From contig NZ_CP072014.1 in the NCBI RefSeq assembly GCF_017603825.1, positions 372,001-436,000 on the forward strand: a stretch of DNA of 64,000 nt, written 5' to 3'. Positions 51,517 to 60,735 of the stretch are shown here, piece by piece; within the stretch, counting starts at the first letter, position 1; every line of letters starts with the position of its first letter. The notes below the pieces were generated by a model. The model was given only the letters and a program-made list of their open reading frames with translations. It was not told the DNA's origin and made no database searches. Made by a program: the position numbers and the translations under genes. Source of the stretch: Arthrobacter crystallopoietes. Lineage in GTDB: Bacteria > Actinomycetota > Actinomycetes > Actinomycetales > Micrococcaceae.

Positions 51517-52449
51517 CTACCCCTTCATCGCACCGGCCATGGCGAACGAGCCGCCGATGCCGCGCGAGACCAGTACGTAAAGCAGGATCACGGGAATCGA
51601 ATAGAGAATGGAAAACGCGGCAAGCTGTCCGTACGCCACGGTGCCATACTGGCCGAAGAAGCGGAAGATGCTCACGGCTGCGGGCTGCTTGCCGGAGGAG
51701 AGCAGCAGGATGAACGGCACAAAAAAGTTCCCCCAGGCCTGGATGAAAACGAAGATAAAGACCACGGCCAGTCCCGGTCGCATCAGCGGCACCACCACAT
51801 GGGCGAGCGCCTTCATCGAGGACGCGCCGTCCATCCAGGCTGCCTCCTCCAGGCTGATGGGGACCGAATCCATGAAGTTCTTGGTCATCCAGATGGCCAT
51901 CGGCAGGAATGTCGCGGCCATGAAAAACGTGGTGGCCGGCAACGAGTCCAGCAGGTTCAGCTGCACAAACAGGCTGTAGACCGGGACCATGATGGCGGTG
52001 ATCGGCAGGCAGGTGCCGAACAGCACCGTGTAGAGGAACGGTTTGTTGAAGCGCAGCTGGTACCGGGACAGCGGGTAAGCGGCCAGCACTGCCGCAACCA
52101 CGGTGAGCGCAGCGGCCCCGGCCGAGAGCAGCAGGCTGTTCAGCAGCGGCACAAACGCCAGCTCCGGGGTCAGCACCGCGGCGAAGTTATCCAGCGTGAA
52201 AGTCTTCGGCAGCTCGGTGGTATAACCGGCCTCGGGGTCCAACGACGCCAACACCAGCCAGCTCAACGGGATCAGGAAACACAGCCCTAGCAGGATCAGC
52301 ACCGCATTGGCCAGCGTCTTTGACGCCGACCTGCGGGCGGAGGAAACGGACAAGCCGGGACGCGGCCGCCGCTCCCGTCCCATGGCAGGGGCGGGCGAAG
52401 TGGCGGCCGCAGTTGCCGGAGCAGGCGTTGCTGCCGGTGTCGGGGACAT
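51517..52449 (-). CDS. Sugar ABC transporter permease, MalG-like
   Basis: A 310-residue permease with six helices after a long Ala/Pro-rich N-terminus. The EAA loop that contacts the ATPase reads SLEEAAWMDGASSMKALAHVVVPLMRPGL (about 218-246), the form typical of carbohydrate (CUT1) importers. It follows the MalF-like gene by 3 bp and precedes the alpha-mannosidase by 27 bp. It should import a mannose-containing oligosaccharide. Confidence 0.9.
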   Translation of the reverse strand: MSPTPAATPAPATAAATSPAPAMGRERRPRPGLSVSSARRSASKTLANAVLILLGLCFLIPLSWLVLASLDPEAGYTTELPKTFTLDNFAAVLTPELAFVPLLNSLLLSAGAAALTVVAAVLAAYPLSRYQLRFNKPFLYTVLFGTCLPITAIMVPVYSLFVQLNLLDSLPATTFFMAATFLPMAIWMTKNFMDSVPISLEEAAWMDGASSMKALAHVVVPLMRPGLAVVFIFVFIQAWGNFFVPFILLLSSGKQPAAVSIFRFFGQYGTVAYGQLAAFSILYSIPVILLYVLVSRGIGGSFAMAGAMKG

Positions 52450-52452
52450 TGC

Positions 52453-53385
52453 TCACTTCTCCTTCAGCAGACGGATATACACAACGGAGAACACCGCTCC
52501 GATCAGGATCATCACGACGGCGATTGCCGTACCGTAGCCGATGTTGCTGTACCGGAAGGCTTCCTCATATGCCATGACCGGCAGCGTGGCACTGCGCCGG
52601 GACGGCCCGCCCGCGGTCATCACGTAGATCAAAGTGAAGACCGCCAGAGTCTGCAAGGTGATCAGCATCAGGTTCGTGGCGATGCTGCGCCGGATCATCG
52701 GCAGCGTGATGTACCAGAGCCGCAGCGCCCCGCCGGCGCCGTCGATCATCGCCGACTCGCTGATTTCCTGCGGCACATCGTTCAGCGCCGCCTGGTAGAC
52801 CATCATGGAGAACGCGGTTCCCCGCCAGATGTTGGCCAGGATAATTGCAAGCATGGGATGTTCGAAGAGCCAGTCCACCGGGGCGACCCCGACGGTTGCC
52901 GTCAACTGGTTCAGGGTGCCTTCCCGGAAGAAGAACGCGTAAGCCACAAAGGCCGCCACGATTTCCGGCAGCACCCATGCCGCCACCACACAGACACTGA
53001 CGACGGCGGCAACCGCCTTGGTTGCCTTGTTCACCAGCAGCGCGGTTCCTAGTCCAAGAAGGTTCTGCCCCACGATGGCCGAAGCGAACACAAACAGCAC
53101 TGTCAGCCAGAGGGACTGCGGAAAGTTCGGGTCGCGGAACAGGTCCGCGTAGTTTTCGGGCCCGATGAACTGCGGGTCCTTTGCATTTTTGCCCGTCAGC
53201 GCGGCGTTGGTGAAGGACCCGTAGACGGAGAAGATGATCGGCCCTGCCAGGAAAATCCCTAGCAGCGCGATCGCCGGGGCCAGAGGAAGTAGCTTCAACC
53301 ACAGCGAACCAGTCCTGCCGCTGTTCCCGTGTCCCGGTCCGGTGCCAGGCCGGCGCACGGGCCGCGTGCTGGTCCCGGCGGTCAT
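52453..53385 (-). CDS. Sugar ABC transporter permease, MalF-like
   Basis: A 310-residue permease with six helices. The EAA loop reads EISESAMIDGAGGALRLWYITLPMIRRSI; AFSMMVYQAALNDVP precedes it. A hydrophobic helix near residue 35 (LLPLAPAIALLGIFLAGPIIFSVYG) begins the membrane part. It starts 4 bp after the binding-protein gene. No ATPase gene accompanies the set, so a shared MsiK-type ATPase encoded elsewhere is expected, as in other actinobacteria. Confidence 0.9.
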   Translation of the reverse strand: MTAGTSTRPVRRPGTGPGHGNSGRTGSLWLKLLPLAPAIALLGIFLAGPIIFSVYGSFTNAALTGKNAKDPQFIGPENYADLFRDPNFPQSLWLTVLFVFASAIVGQNLLGLGTALLVNKATKAVAAVVSVCVVAAWVLPEIVAAFVAYAFFFREGTLNQLTATVGVAPVDWLFEHPMLAIILANIWRGTAFSMMVYQAALNDVPQEISESAMIDGAGGALRLWYITLPMIRRSIATNLMLITLQTLAVFTLIYVMTAGGPSRRSATLPVMAYEEAFRYSNIGYGTAIAVVMILIGAVFSVVYIRLLKEK

Positions 53386-53389
53386 GGGG

Positions 53390-54769
53390 TCACTCTTCGA
53401 CGACGTTGTCAGCTCCGACGATGTCCCGCACGGCAGCGTCGTAGTCCGCCGCGGCCTCGTCCGGACTGCGCTCCCCGGTGATCACCGCTTCCGTCGCTTG
53501 CTGCGCCGCCGTCGAGATTTCCGGGTAGTCGCTGGTGGCGGGGCGGTAATGCGTCACGTCCACCACTTCGGAGACGTCGGCCACGAACGGGTTCGACTCC
53601 AAATATGTTGAGTCTTCGGCGATGTCCGAACGAACGGCGATCTGCGAGTTGTCGACCGTGTACTTCAGCAGGTTCTCCTGGCTCATCGCCGTCTTGAGAA
53701 ATTCAAAAGCCAGGTCCGGATTCTGGGAGTTGGCTCCGATGGCCAGTGTCCAGCCCCCGGACATGCTGACCGCGCCGGGCTCCTGGCCGTTCTGCGTGGG
53801 GAACGGCGCCACGCCCATCACGTCACCGTAATCGGCCCATTCAAACATGCCTCCCTCCTGCCAGAAACTCGGCGAATAGGAGCCCTCAACCACGCCGCCC
53901 ATCCGGTCTTCGGGCAGGTATTCGCCGAAGACAGCCTGCCAGATGTTCGGATCCAGCGCCTGGGCCGGGGTCAGCGCGAGTTCCTCGTCGTAGAGCGTCT
54001 CCAAGAAGGACAGCGAATCCACAAAACCTTGTGAACCGACCACCCATTTCTGCTGGTCCTCGTTATAGAGCTGGCTGTCCGTGCCGTACAGCAATTCGTA
54101 GAAACTCTGCATGACGGTACCCTCGCCGGTGCCCGTACCGGCGTACATATTGAAGGGGACAACGTCCGGCTGGGACTCCTTGATCTGGCGTGCGGCTGCC
54201 AGGATGTCATCCCAGCTCTTCGGCGCCCATGGCACCTCCACCCCTGCGGCCTCCAGGACGTTCTTGTTGTACCAGATCACCCGCGTGTCGGTGCCGAGCG
54301 GGACTGCGTAAGTGGCACCGTCGTCGGCCACGCCCGCCGCTTTCGCGCCGTCGTTGAAGCGTTCCCAGTCCGGCCATTGTTCAAGGTACGGATCAAGGTT
54401 GAGCAGGTACCCGGCGTCGACGTCGGAGCGCACCTTGAATGTATCTTCGTAGAACACGTCCGGCGCGGTATCAGGCGATCGCTGCGAGAGCGCCAACCGG
54501 GTGGCGTAGTCCTCGTCGCTGCCTTCAACCGGTTCCAACTGGACGGTCACGTTCCCGTTTTCGGCTTCGAATTGGGTCTTGACGTCCTGCATCAAGGTGT
54601 CCAGCGGCGAACCTTCACCCGACTTCTGGTACACAATGCGCAGCGTGGCCTCGTCGCCTGCGCCCGCATCCCCTCCCCCGCCACCGGCAGAACAGCCGGA
54701 CAGCATCAGCAGGCCGGCTGCAATCAGTGACAACGATGATTTGACGGAGGTGCTCCTGGTGCCACGCAT
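53390..54769 (-). CDS. Extracellular sugar-binding lipoprotein of an ABC importer
   Basis: 459 residues, SBP family 1. The signal peptide ends in the lipobox LSGC (Cys near residue 25), so it is lipid-anchored. Then comes a Gly/Ala-rich linker and the binding domain, with LRIVYQKSGEGSPLDTLMQDVKTQFEAENGNVTVQLEPVEG, VPLGTDTRVIWYNKNVLEAAGVEVPWAPKSWDDILAAARQI and MSGGWTLAIGANSQNPDLAFEFLKTAM. ATG at 54769 has AAAGGAG before it; the frame continues far upstream, but that part is not protein-like. It heads the mannoside operon. Confidence 0.92.
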   Translation of the reverse strand: MRGTRSTSVKSSLSLIAAGLLMLSGCSAGGGGGDAGAGDEATLRIVYQKSGEGSPLDTLMQDVKTQFEAENGNVTVQLEPVEGSDEDYATRLALSQRSPDTAPDVFYEDTFKVRSDVDAGYLLNLDPYLEQWPDWERFNDGAKAAGVADDGATYAVPLGTDTRVIWYNKNVLEAAGVEVPWAPKSWDDILAAARQIKESQPDVVPFNMYAGTGTGEGTVMQSFYELLYGTDSQLYNEDQQKWVVGSQGFVDSLSFLETLYDEELALTPAQALDPNIWQAVFGEYLPEDRMGGVVEGSYSPSFWQEGGMFEWADYGDVMGVAPFPTQNGQEPGAVSMSGGWTLAIGANSQNPDLAFEFLKTAMSQENLLKYTVDNSQIAVRSDIAEDSTYLESNPFVADVSEVVDVTHYRPATSDYPEISTAAQQATEAVITGERSPDEAAADYDAAVRDIVGADNVVEE

Positions 54770-55191
54770 GGTTCTCCTTTGATCCGCAGGCTGGATGCCG
54801 GTCACGATCTCAAGGGCAGCGAAGCCTGATGCGCACGATGGCTCGATGCTACCTCCATCGAATGGAGTAACCAATGGCTGGATCCGAAACGTGATCTTGC
54901 AAAACCATCCGCATGTCCGCAGCGTCATGATGGATTTGGAGACACTGCTGGCACACAAGGAATTCCGGGGCACCGAAACCAAGCCCGCGGGCGGTCGTGA
55001 ACCGGTTATCCCCCAATGAAGCTGAGGTTTACGCCCGCGCTGGCGAACGACCGGGACTGCAGTGCAGCTGGAACAGGAGCACATTCAGTGGGAATGGGCA
55101 GACGGGTCATCGTTATTGGCGTCACATGCAAGTCGCTGGAATACTGGACAGGCTCACTCACCCACCCGGTCACCCCGGAAGGACGCACCTC
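54770..55191. other. Gene-free divergent interval between the mannoside operon and the PutP-like gene
   Basis: 422 bp without a convincing gene. Open frames of 70-100 codons exist here, but none looks like a protein or has a ribosome site. It should hold both promoters and contains the palindrome at 54853-54867. Confidence 0.7.
54853..54867. promoter_or_regulatory. Palindrome upstream of the mannoside ABC operon
   Basis: CTCCAT (54853-54858), CGA, ATGGAG (54862-54867), extended weakly by TAC/GTA-like flanks. It lies 84-98 bp upstream of the binding-protein ATG. It is a plausible sugar-regulator operator; no regulator gene is adjacent. Confidence 0.5.
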
Positions 55192-56700
55192 GTGAACGAC
55201 CAGATATATCAGATCATTGCCATGGCGCTGTACATGGCAGGGATGCTTGCCATCGGATGGTGGGCTTTCCGGCGCACCGACGACCTCGACGACTACATGC
55301 TCGCGGGCCGCGGCCTGCATCCGGGAGTGGCTGCCCTGAGCGCCGGCGCTTCCGACATGTCCGGCTGGCTCCTGATGGGCCTGCCGGGCGCACTTTACGT
55401 CGGAGGCCTGTTCGAAGCCTGGATCGCCATCGGCCTGACCATCGGAGCCTGGCTGAACTGGAAGTTCGTCGCTCCCCGGCTGCGCGCCTACACCGAGGTC
55501 TCCAATAACTCCATCACGGTGCCGAGCTTTTTCGATAACCGGCTCAAGGACAAGACCCATATCCTCAGGGTCGCCTCCGGCGTCATTATCCTCGCCTTCT
55601 TCACTTTCTACGTCTCCTCCGGCATGGTGGCCGGCGGCGTGTTCTTCGAGGCGTCCTTCGGCTCCAGCTACCTGACCGGCATGCTGGTTGTCAGCGGCGT
55701 CACCGTGTTGTACACGCTCTTCGGCGGCTTCATGGGCGCAACGTTCACGGATGTGGCCCAGGGCATCCTGATGTTCCTCGCCCTGCTGATCGTCCCGATC
55801 GTGGGCGTCTTCGCCACCGGTGGCATCGGCGCAACCTTCGACTCGATCCGCGAGGTGGATCCGAACTTCCTGAGCTTGTTCGCCGGCGGCACACTGGTAG
55901 CCGGCATATCGGCGGCTGCATGGGGGCTGGGCTACTTCGGCCAGCCGCACATCATTGTCCGCTTCATGGCGATGCGCTCGGCCGCCGACGCCAAGGCCGG
56001 CCGCCGCATCGGCATCGGCTGGATGATTCTGACCGTTCTTGGTGCCGTCGCCACGGCCCTCGTCGGCATCGCCTACTTCCAGCAGAATCCGGACGCCACG
56101 CTCGCGGATCCGGAATCCGTGTTCCTGGATCTCGCCCAGATCCTCTTCCACCCGTTCATCGCCGGCATGGTGCTCGCTGCCGTGCTGGCCGCGATCATGA
56201 GCACCCTGTCGTCCCAACTGATCGTCTGCTCGTCGGCTCTGGTCGAGGATCTGTACAAGATCATCAGCAAGAAGCAGGCCTCGGCCAAGGCCCAGGTGAT
56301 GCTGGGCCGGATGGGCGTACTGGTCGTCTCCCTCATCGCCATGGCCCTGGCCTGGAGCCAGAACGACACGATCCTTGGCTTGGTCGCCTTCGCCTGGGCC
56401 GGCTTCGGCGCCTCCTTCGGCCCCACAGTCATCCTCTCGCTCTACTGGCGCAAGCTCACCATGCCCGGCGCCCTTGCCGGCATGGTTGCCGGTGCGGTCA
56501 CCGTCTTCTGGTGGGGCAATTCGGCGCTGACGGAGACCATGTACGAGATTGTTCCGGGCTTCATCCTGAACGTGGTCGTCGCGGTGGTGGTCAGCCTGAT
56601 GACCTACAAGCCCAATGCCGAGATCGAGACGGAATTCGACGAAGCCGTGGGCCGGGCCAATGCCCCGGCTCCGGCACCCGTGGCCGCCGCGGAGCGGTAA
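55192..56700 (+). CDS. putP: Sodium:proline symporter (SSS family, PutP-like)
   Basis: A 502-residue, 13-helix sodium/solute symporter. DLDDYMLAGRGLHPGVAALSAGASDMSGWLLMGLPGALYVGG is the PutP signature region, and LGYFGQPHIIVRFMAMRSAADAKAGRRIG is another highly conserved stretch, as are the helix-8/9 residues around MSTLSSQLIVCSSALVEDLYK (Na+ site serines). GTG at 55192 has GGAAGG upstream; ATG at 54997 would add an unlikely 65-residue soluble leader. It is a single-gene unit ending in a strong terminator. Confidence 0.92.
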   Translation: MNDQIYQIIAMALYMAGMLAIGWWAFRRTDDLDDYMLAGRGLHPGVAALSAGASDMSGWLLMGLPGALYVGGLFEAWIAIGLTIGAWLNWKFVAPRLRAYTEVSNNSITVPSFFDNRLKDKTHILRVASGVIILAFFTFYVSSGMVAGGVFFEASFGSSYLTGMLVVSGVTVLYTLFGGFMGATFTDVAQGILMFLALLIVPIVGVFATGGIGATFDSIREVDPNFLSLFAGGTLVAGISAAAWGLGYFGQPHIIVRFMAMRSAADAKAGRRIGIGWMILTVLGAVATALVGIAYFQQNPDATLADPESVFLDLAQILFHPFIAGMVLAAVLAAIMSTLSSQLIVCSSALVEDLYKIISKKQASAKAQVMLGRMGVLVVSLIAMALAWSQNDTILGLVAFAWAGFGASFGPTVILSLYWRKLTMPGALAGMVAGAVTVFWWGNSALTETMYEIVPGFILNVVVAVVVSLMTYKPNAEIETEFDEAVGRANAPAPAPVAAAER

Positions 56701-56754
56701 CCGGTGGCGCCGGCCGCTCCCGCTGAAGCGGCTTCCGGCGCCTGAACCCAGCAG

Positions 56755-56798
56755 ACGTCCGACGGCGGCACTCACCAAGTGCCGCCGTCGGACGTTTT
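56755..56798 (+). terminator. Terminator after putP with dispersed-repeat core
   Basis: A perfect 18-bp stem: 56755-56772 (ACGTCCGACGGCGGCACT) with 56778-56795, a CACCA loop, and TTTT at 56795-56798. The stem contains the CGACGGCGGCAC repeat core. Confidence 0.92.
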
Positions 56799-56882
56799 CC
56801 CCGCCAGCGACAACCAGTGATTTTATTTTCCCAATCACTTGGGCGGATACTGGTACTCCGCTCAACCATCCGAGGAACACCC

Positions 56883-58166
56883 ATGTCCGTGCCGCGCGCC
56901 CTGCGCCTCTTTGCACACCACAACTACCGCGTGCTGATCGCAGCCCTGGCGATCTCCATTTTCGGCACCGGCATGTGGGCCGTCGCCATGGTGTACCAGG
57001 TCATCCACCTGGGCGGCGGTCCGGCCGAACTGTCCATCGTGGCCACCTGCTCGAGCGTCGGCTTGCTGGCTTTTGTGCTGCTGGGCGGCATCGCGGCCGA
57101 CCGGCTGCCGCGGCGCCGGCTCATCCTGGCCGTGGAGGCAGTCAACCTGGCCGCCATCGGCGCAGTCAGCTTTTTGGCGCTCACGGACCGGCTGCAGCTG
57201 TGGCATCTGGCGGCCGCCGCCTTCCTGCTGGGCGTGGGTGCTGCGTTCTTCTTCCCGGCCTACTCGGCGATCCTGCCCCGGATCCTGCCCGCGGATGACT
57301 TGCTGGCAGCCAACGGCATGGAAGGAACTATCCGGCCGCTGCTGCAGCAGGCCGCCGGTCCTGCCGCCGCAGGCATGGTGGTGGCGGCGTTCTCGCCTGC
57401 CGCAGCCATCGGCTGGATCAGCTTCTGCCATCTCGCAGCCTTGGTGATCCTGTCTTTCCTCGGCGCCGAACCTGTCCCGGAAGGCGGCCCGGCCACGCCG
57501 GTCAAGAGTTCCGTCCTGGCGGACCTGAAGGAAGGCGTCGCCTACACGGTCAAGACGCCCTGGCTGCTGTGGACACTGCTGTGGGCAGTGGTCGCGACGC
57601 TCATTTTCATCGGCCCAATCGAGGTGTTGCTGCCCTTCGCCGTGGCCGCACAGCTTGGCGGCGATGCCAGCACCTTCGGCTTCCTGCTGGGCATCTTCGG
57701 AGCAGGCGGGGCGGTCGGCGCCATGGTGACGGCCTCGCTGCCGCTCCCCCGCCGCTACCTCAGCGTGATGATCATGATGTGGGGTGCCGGCATCATGCCG
57801 CTGGCAATCCTCGGCTTCACCGACAGCTTCTGGGTCATGGCCGGCGCGTTGTTCGTCATGGGTGCTACCGGCAGCGCGGGCATGGTGATCTGGGGAACGC
57901 TGCTCCAGCGCCGCGTCCCGTCCCACCTCCTCGGCCGCATCTCCAGCCTCGACTTCTTCGTCTCGCTGGCGCTGATGCCGGTGTCCATGGCATTGGCCGG
58001 CCCACTGGGCGAGATCATTCCGATCTGGCTGATCTTCCTGCTGGTCGGGCTGGCGTCGCCGGTGCTGTCCGTGATCGCGATTGCCTGCGGCCGGATGCTG
58101 CGGAACGAAATCGAGCACCCGCTGGAACGGACGCTGGCCCCGGCAGACGAACCGGCCGAAGCGTAG
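56883..58166 (+). CDS. MFS exporter of the enterobactin/EntS-like (MFS_3) type
   Basis: A 427-residue permease with about 11-12 helices. It opens LRLFAHHNYRVLIAALAISIFGTGMWAVAMVYQVI, followed by LGGIAADRLPRRRLIL (MFS loop motif) and the RILPADDLLAANGMEGTIRPLLQQAAGPAAAGMVV block typical of this group. ATG at 56883 has GAGGAAC upstream. A siderophore or drug export role is possible; the substrate is unknown. Confidence 0.87.
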   Translation: MSVPRALRLFAHHNYRVLIAALAISIFGTGMWAVAMVYQVIHLGGGPAELSIVATCSSVGLLAFVLLGGIAADRLPRRRLILAVEAVNLAAIGAVSFLALTDRLQLWHLAAAAFLLGVGAAFFFPAYSAILPRILPADDLLAANGMEGTIRPLLQQAAGPAAAGMVVAAFSPAAAIGWISFCHLAALVILSFLGAEPVPEGGPATPVKSSVLADLKEGVAYTVKTPWLLWTLLWAVVATLIFIGPIEVLLPFAVAAQLGGDASTFGFLLGIFGAGGAVGAMVTASLPLPRRYLSVMIMMWGAGIMPLAILGFTDSFWVMAGALFVMGATGSAGMVIWGTLLQRRVPSHLLGRISSLDFFVSLALMPVSMALAGPLGEIIPIWLIFLLVGLASPVLSVIAIACGRMLRNEIEHPLERTLAPADEPAEA

Positions 58167-58193
58167 CCAGCCCACCCTCTATCCATAACGTCG

Positions 58194-58265
58194 ACGGCGG
58201 CCCTCGCCTGGATGCTGGCGAAGCCGGGGCTTCGCCCGCCAAAGGCGGGAGCCGCCGTTGTTTTT
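58194..58265. terminator. Bidirectional terminator with dispersed-repeat arms
   Basis: ACGGCGGC (58194-58201) pairs with GCCGCCGT (58251-58258), continued by CCTCGCC/GGCGGGA with one mismatch and one wobble. An inner stem GGCGAAGC/GCTTCGCC (58217-58236) completes it, and GTTTTTG follows. It lies between convergent stops at 58166 and 58284. Confidence 0.85.
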
Positions 58266-58283
58266 GTGTCTTTAACTGTTTGC

Positions 58284-59630
58284 CTATTTGGCGGAGGCGC
58301 GGGTCAGTTCGGAGCGGGCGGCGCTGCTCTCGCGGACCGGCCCGAGCAGGCGGACCGCGACGGCGGCAACCAGAACTACCGCGCCGACACCCAGGTACAA
58401 CTGGACCGGGCTCCAGTTGGCATCCAGCAGGGAACCCGTGATCATCGGGGCAACGATGGCGCCGATGCGCCCGATACCGATCGCCCAGCCCACGCCGGTG
58501 CTGCGCGTTTCGGTGGCGTAGAGTGCCGGCGTGACGGTGTAGAGGCCGGCGATGCAGCCGTTGATGAGCATGCCGACACCCACACCGGCGATGAACGCGA
58601 GCATCAGGATGCCCGCCGAGTTGATGAACAGCACCATGGCCACCGCCGACAGCACCGCGAAGCAGATGAACACGCCGCGGCTGCTCCATTTCGTCGCGAG
58701 CACGCCATACAGGATGGAGCCGAAGGTGCCGCCGAGCGTCAGCATCAGGCCGCCCACCACGCCCTGCTCGGCGGTCATGCCGGCTTCGACCAGCAGCCGG
58801 GGTGTCCAGCTGTTGACGAAGTAGAAACCGAACATCGTGGCGAAGAACGCCACCCAGATCAACAGCGTGGTCCGACGGTTCGCCGGAGCCAGCAGGTCGC
58901 CCACCTTGTTACGTCCCTTGGCCGGTCCCGCTGCCCCCTGGATGTCGGCGAGAGCCGTGATCGCAGGTTGGCCGACGCGGCGGGCAATCCGGTTCAGCCG
59001 GTCCACCACATTGCGCGGGCGACGGGTCAGCAGGAAGTCCACGGACTCGGGCAGCAGAACCGCCAGCAGCACCAGCGCCGCAGCGGTGGCAATGCCGCCG
59101 AAGACGAAGACCGACCGCCAGCCATAGCTGCCTTGCAGCGACACGGCCGCCATGCCGCCCAGCGTGGCACCGACACCGTAGCCGGCGGTATAGATGCCGA
59201 TGCTCAGGCCTCGCCAACGGTCGGAAGAGTACTCGCTCGCAATGACGTTGGTGCAGGCCAGGATGCCGCCAACCCCCAGACCGGTGACCACCCGCCACAA
59301 CCCCAGTTCCACGGCAGAGTTGGCCAGCGCGGACAGGAACATGCCGCCTGCCGCCAGGGCCAGCGAAACCAGGATCATCGGACGGCGTCCGACCACGTCG
59401 GCAAAGGGTGCCAGCACCAGGGAGCCGATGGCCATGCCCACGAGTCCGGCACTGAGCAGCAGGCCAAGCTCGGTGCCGCTGAGGCCGAAATCGTTGGTCA
59501 CGCTGGTGGCGGTGAAGGCCATGGCCATGACGTCAAAGCCGTCGAGTGCGTTCAGCAGGACGCACAGTCCGATGATCAGCCACTGATAAGGAGACATGGC
59601 TGACTTATTGATCCGCTCGCGCAGTTCCAT
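58284..59630 (-). CDS. vanK: Aromatic acid:H+ symporter (AAHS family), vanillate/protocatechuate uptake
   Basis: A 448-residue, 12-helix MFS permease. LLNALDGFDVMAMAFTATSV holds the D-G-(F/Y)-D motif of the AAHS family (PcaK, BenK, VanK). LAPFADVVGRRPMILVSLA and TNVIASEYSSDRWRGLSIGIYTAGYGVGATLGG follow. AGAAGGAC lies before ATG. It is third in line after vanA and vanB, 58 bp downstream of vanB, matching the vanABK order of Corynebacterium glutamicum. Vanillate as substrate is inferred from this. Confidence 0.88.
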   Translation of the reverse strand: MELRERINKSAMSPYQWLIIGLCVLLNALDGFDVMAMAFTATSVTNDFGLSGTELGLLLSAGLVGMAIGSLVLAPFADVVGRRPMILVSLALAAGGMFLSALANSAVELGLWRVVTGLGVGGILACTNVIASEYSSDRWRGLSIGIYTAGYGVGATLGGMAAVSLQGSYGWRSVFVFGGIATAAALVLLAVLLPESVDFLLTRRPRNVVDRLNRIARRVGQPAITALADIQGAAGPAKGRNKVGDLLAPANRRTTLLIWVAFFATMFGFYFVNSWTPRLLVEAGMTAEQGVVGGLMLTLGGTFGSILYGVLATKWSSRGVFICFAVLSAVAMVLFINSAGILMLAFIAGVGVGMLINGCIAGLYTVTPALYATETRSTGVGWAIGIGRIGAIVAPMITGSLLDANWSPVQLYLGVGAVVLVAAVAVRLLGPVRESSAARSELTRASAK

Positions 59631-59688
59631 TTACTACTGTCCTTCTCGAAAGGTGTCTCGAAATTGGGGGACGTCCCGCTGGCTTGGG

Positions 59689-60702
59689 TCAGGAGACTTC
59701 GATGGTCACGACTGCCGGACCCCGGCGCGGGTCGGCGTCCGATTTGGCTCCGGTCTTGGAGGTGACGGCGCGGGAGACGCAGCAGCACATCTTTGCCGCG
59801 GCGTGCTGCTGGCGTTCGGAGTAGAACACATCGCGGTGGTCCACGGCGCCGTCGAGTTCCAGGATCCTCACCTCGCACAAACCGCATTCCCCCTTGCGGC
59901 AGTCGAACATCATGTCCACGCCGGCGTCCTCCAAGGTCTCCAGCATGGAGCGGCCCTGGCCGACCTTGGCCTCGACGCCGAGCCGCGGGATCCGGACGAT
60001 GAACTCTTCCGGGTCGTACCAGCCGGAGTTGCCGAAAGTCTCGTAGCGCAGGTTCGGCAGGTTCAGCTCCCGCTCGGTCCAGGCGCGGCGGACCACGTCC
60101 ATCAGGCGGATGGGACCGCACATGTAGAGCTCGGTGTCCATGTCCGCCGAGGCGACCAGTTCGTCCACCTTCAGCGAGGTGCCTTCGTCATCGACGTGGA
60201 CTACCAGGTTGTCGCCGTGCAGTTCCTGCAGTTCGGTCAGGTATGCCATCGCTGCGCGGTTCCGCCCGGCGTAGACAAAGGTGTAGTTGGCCTTCAGGTT
60301 CTTCAGCACGCGCGCCATGTTGATCATTGCCGTGATGCCGATGCCACCGGCCAGCAGGATGTAGCGGCCGGCGCCCACACGGAGCGGGAAGTTCTGCAGC
60401 GGCTGGGTGATCTCCAGGATGTCCCCGGGCTTGAGCGTGTGCATGAAGAGCGAACCCCCGCGGGACTGCGGGGCCTTCATCACGCTGATGACCAGGCGTC
60501 TGCCGTCCTCGCTGGACTCGACAACGGAGTAGGAACGCTTGTCCTGTTCGCCATCGATCATGACCTTCAGGTCCACGTGCGAGCCCGGCTCCGCCTTCTT
60601 CGGCAGGGAGGGCTCCAGGACAATGCGCTGGATGTCGGTGGCGATGGCCCGGGCCTCGACCACGGTTGCCTGCTGCCAGACCTCGATGTTGGTTGCTGCC
60701 AT
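59689..60702 (-). CDS. vanB: Vanillate O-demethylase reductase subunit
   Basis: A 337-residue class IA reductase of the phthalate-dioxygenase-reductase family. An FMN domain (RSYSVVESS, about 56-64), an NAD domain (LLAGGIGITAMINMARVL, about 116-133; MCGPIRLMDVV) and a C-terminal plant-type 2Fe-2S domain are in that order. The cluster cysteines are Cys268, Cys273, Cys276 and Cys306 (C-x4-C-x2-C-x29-C), within FDCRKGECGLCEVRI. It passes electrons from NADH to VanA. Translation probably starts at ATG 60702. It is 33 bp behind vanA. Confidence 0.92.
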   Translation of the reverse strand: MAATNIEVWQQATVVEARAIATDIQRIVLEPSLPKKAEPGSHVDLKVMIDGEQDKRSYSVVESSEDGRRLVISVMKAPQSRGGSLFMHTLKPGDILEITQPLQNFPLRVGAGRYILLAGGIGITAMINMARVLKNLKANYTFVYAGRNRAAMAYLTELQELHGDNLVVHVDDEGTSLKVDELVASADMDTELYMCGPIRLMDVVRRAWTERELNLPNLRYETFGNSGWYDPEEFIVRIPRLGVEAKVGQGRSMLETLEDAGVDMMFDCRKGECGLCEVRILELDGAVDHRDVFYSERQQHAAAKMCCCVSRAVTSKTGAKSDADPRRGPAVVTIEVS

Positions 60703-60735
60703 TAGTTCATAACCTGTCTCAAGTGTGGCCTGCCC

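Noticed and set aside
54795-55019. A 74-codon frame in the gap before putP
   Set aside because: There is no ribosome site, no recognisable sequence and no support from a neighbour.
53390-55084. Longer 564-codon start for the sugar-binding protein
   Set aside because: The lipoprotein signal peptide and SD fix the start at 54769; the extension is Cys/Arg-rich and not protein-like.
55006-56916. A 636-codon open frame on the minus strand
   Set aside because: It is antisense to putP, rich in His/Gly/Asp as such shadows are, and without motifs.
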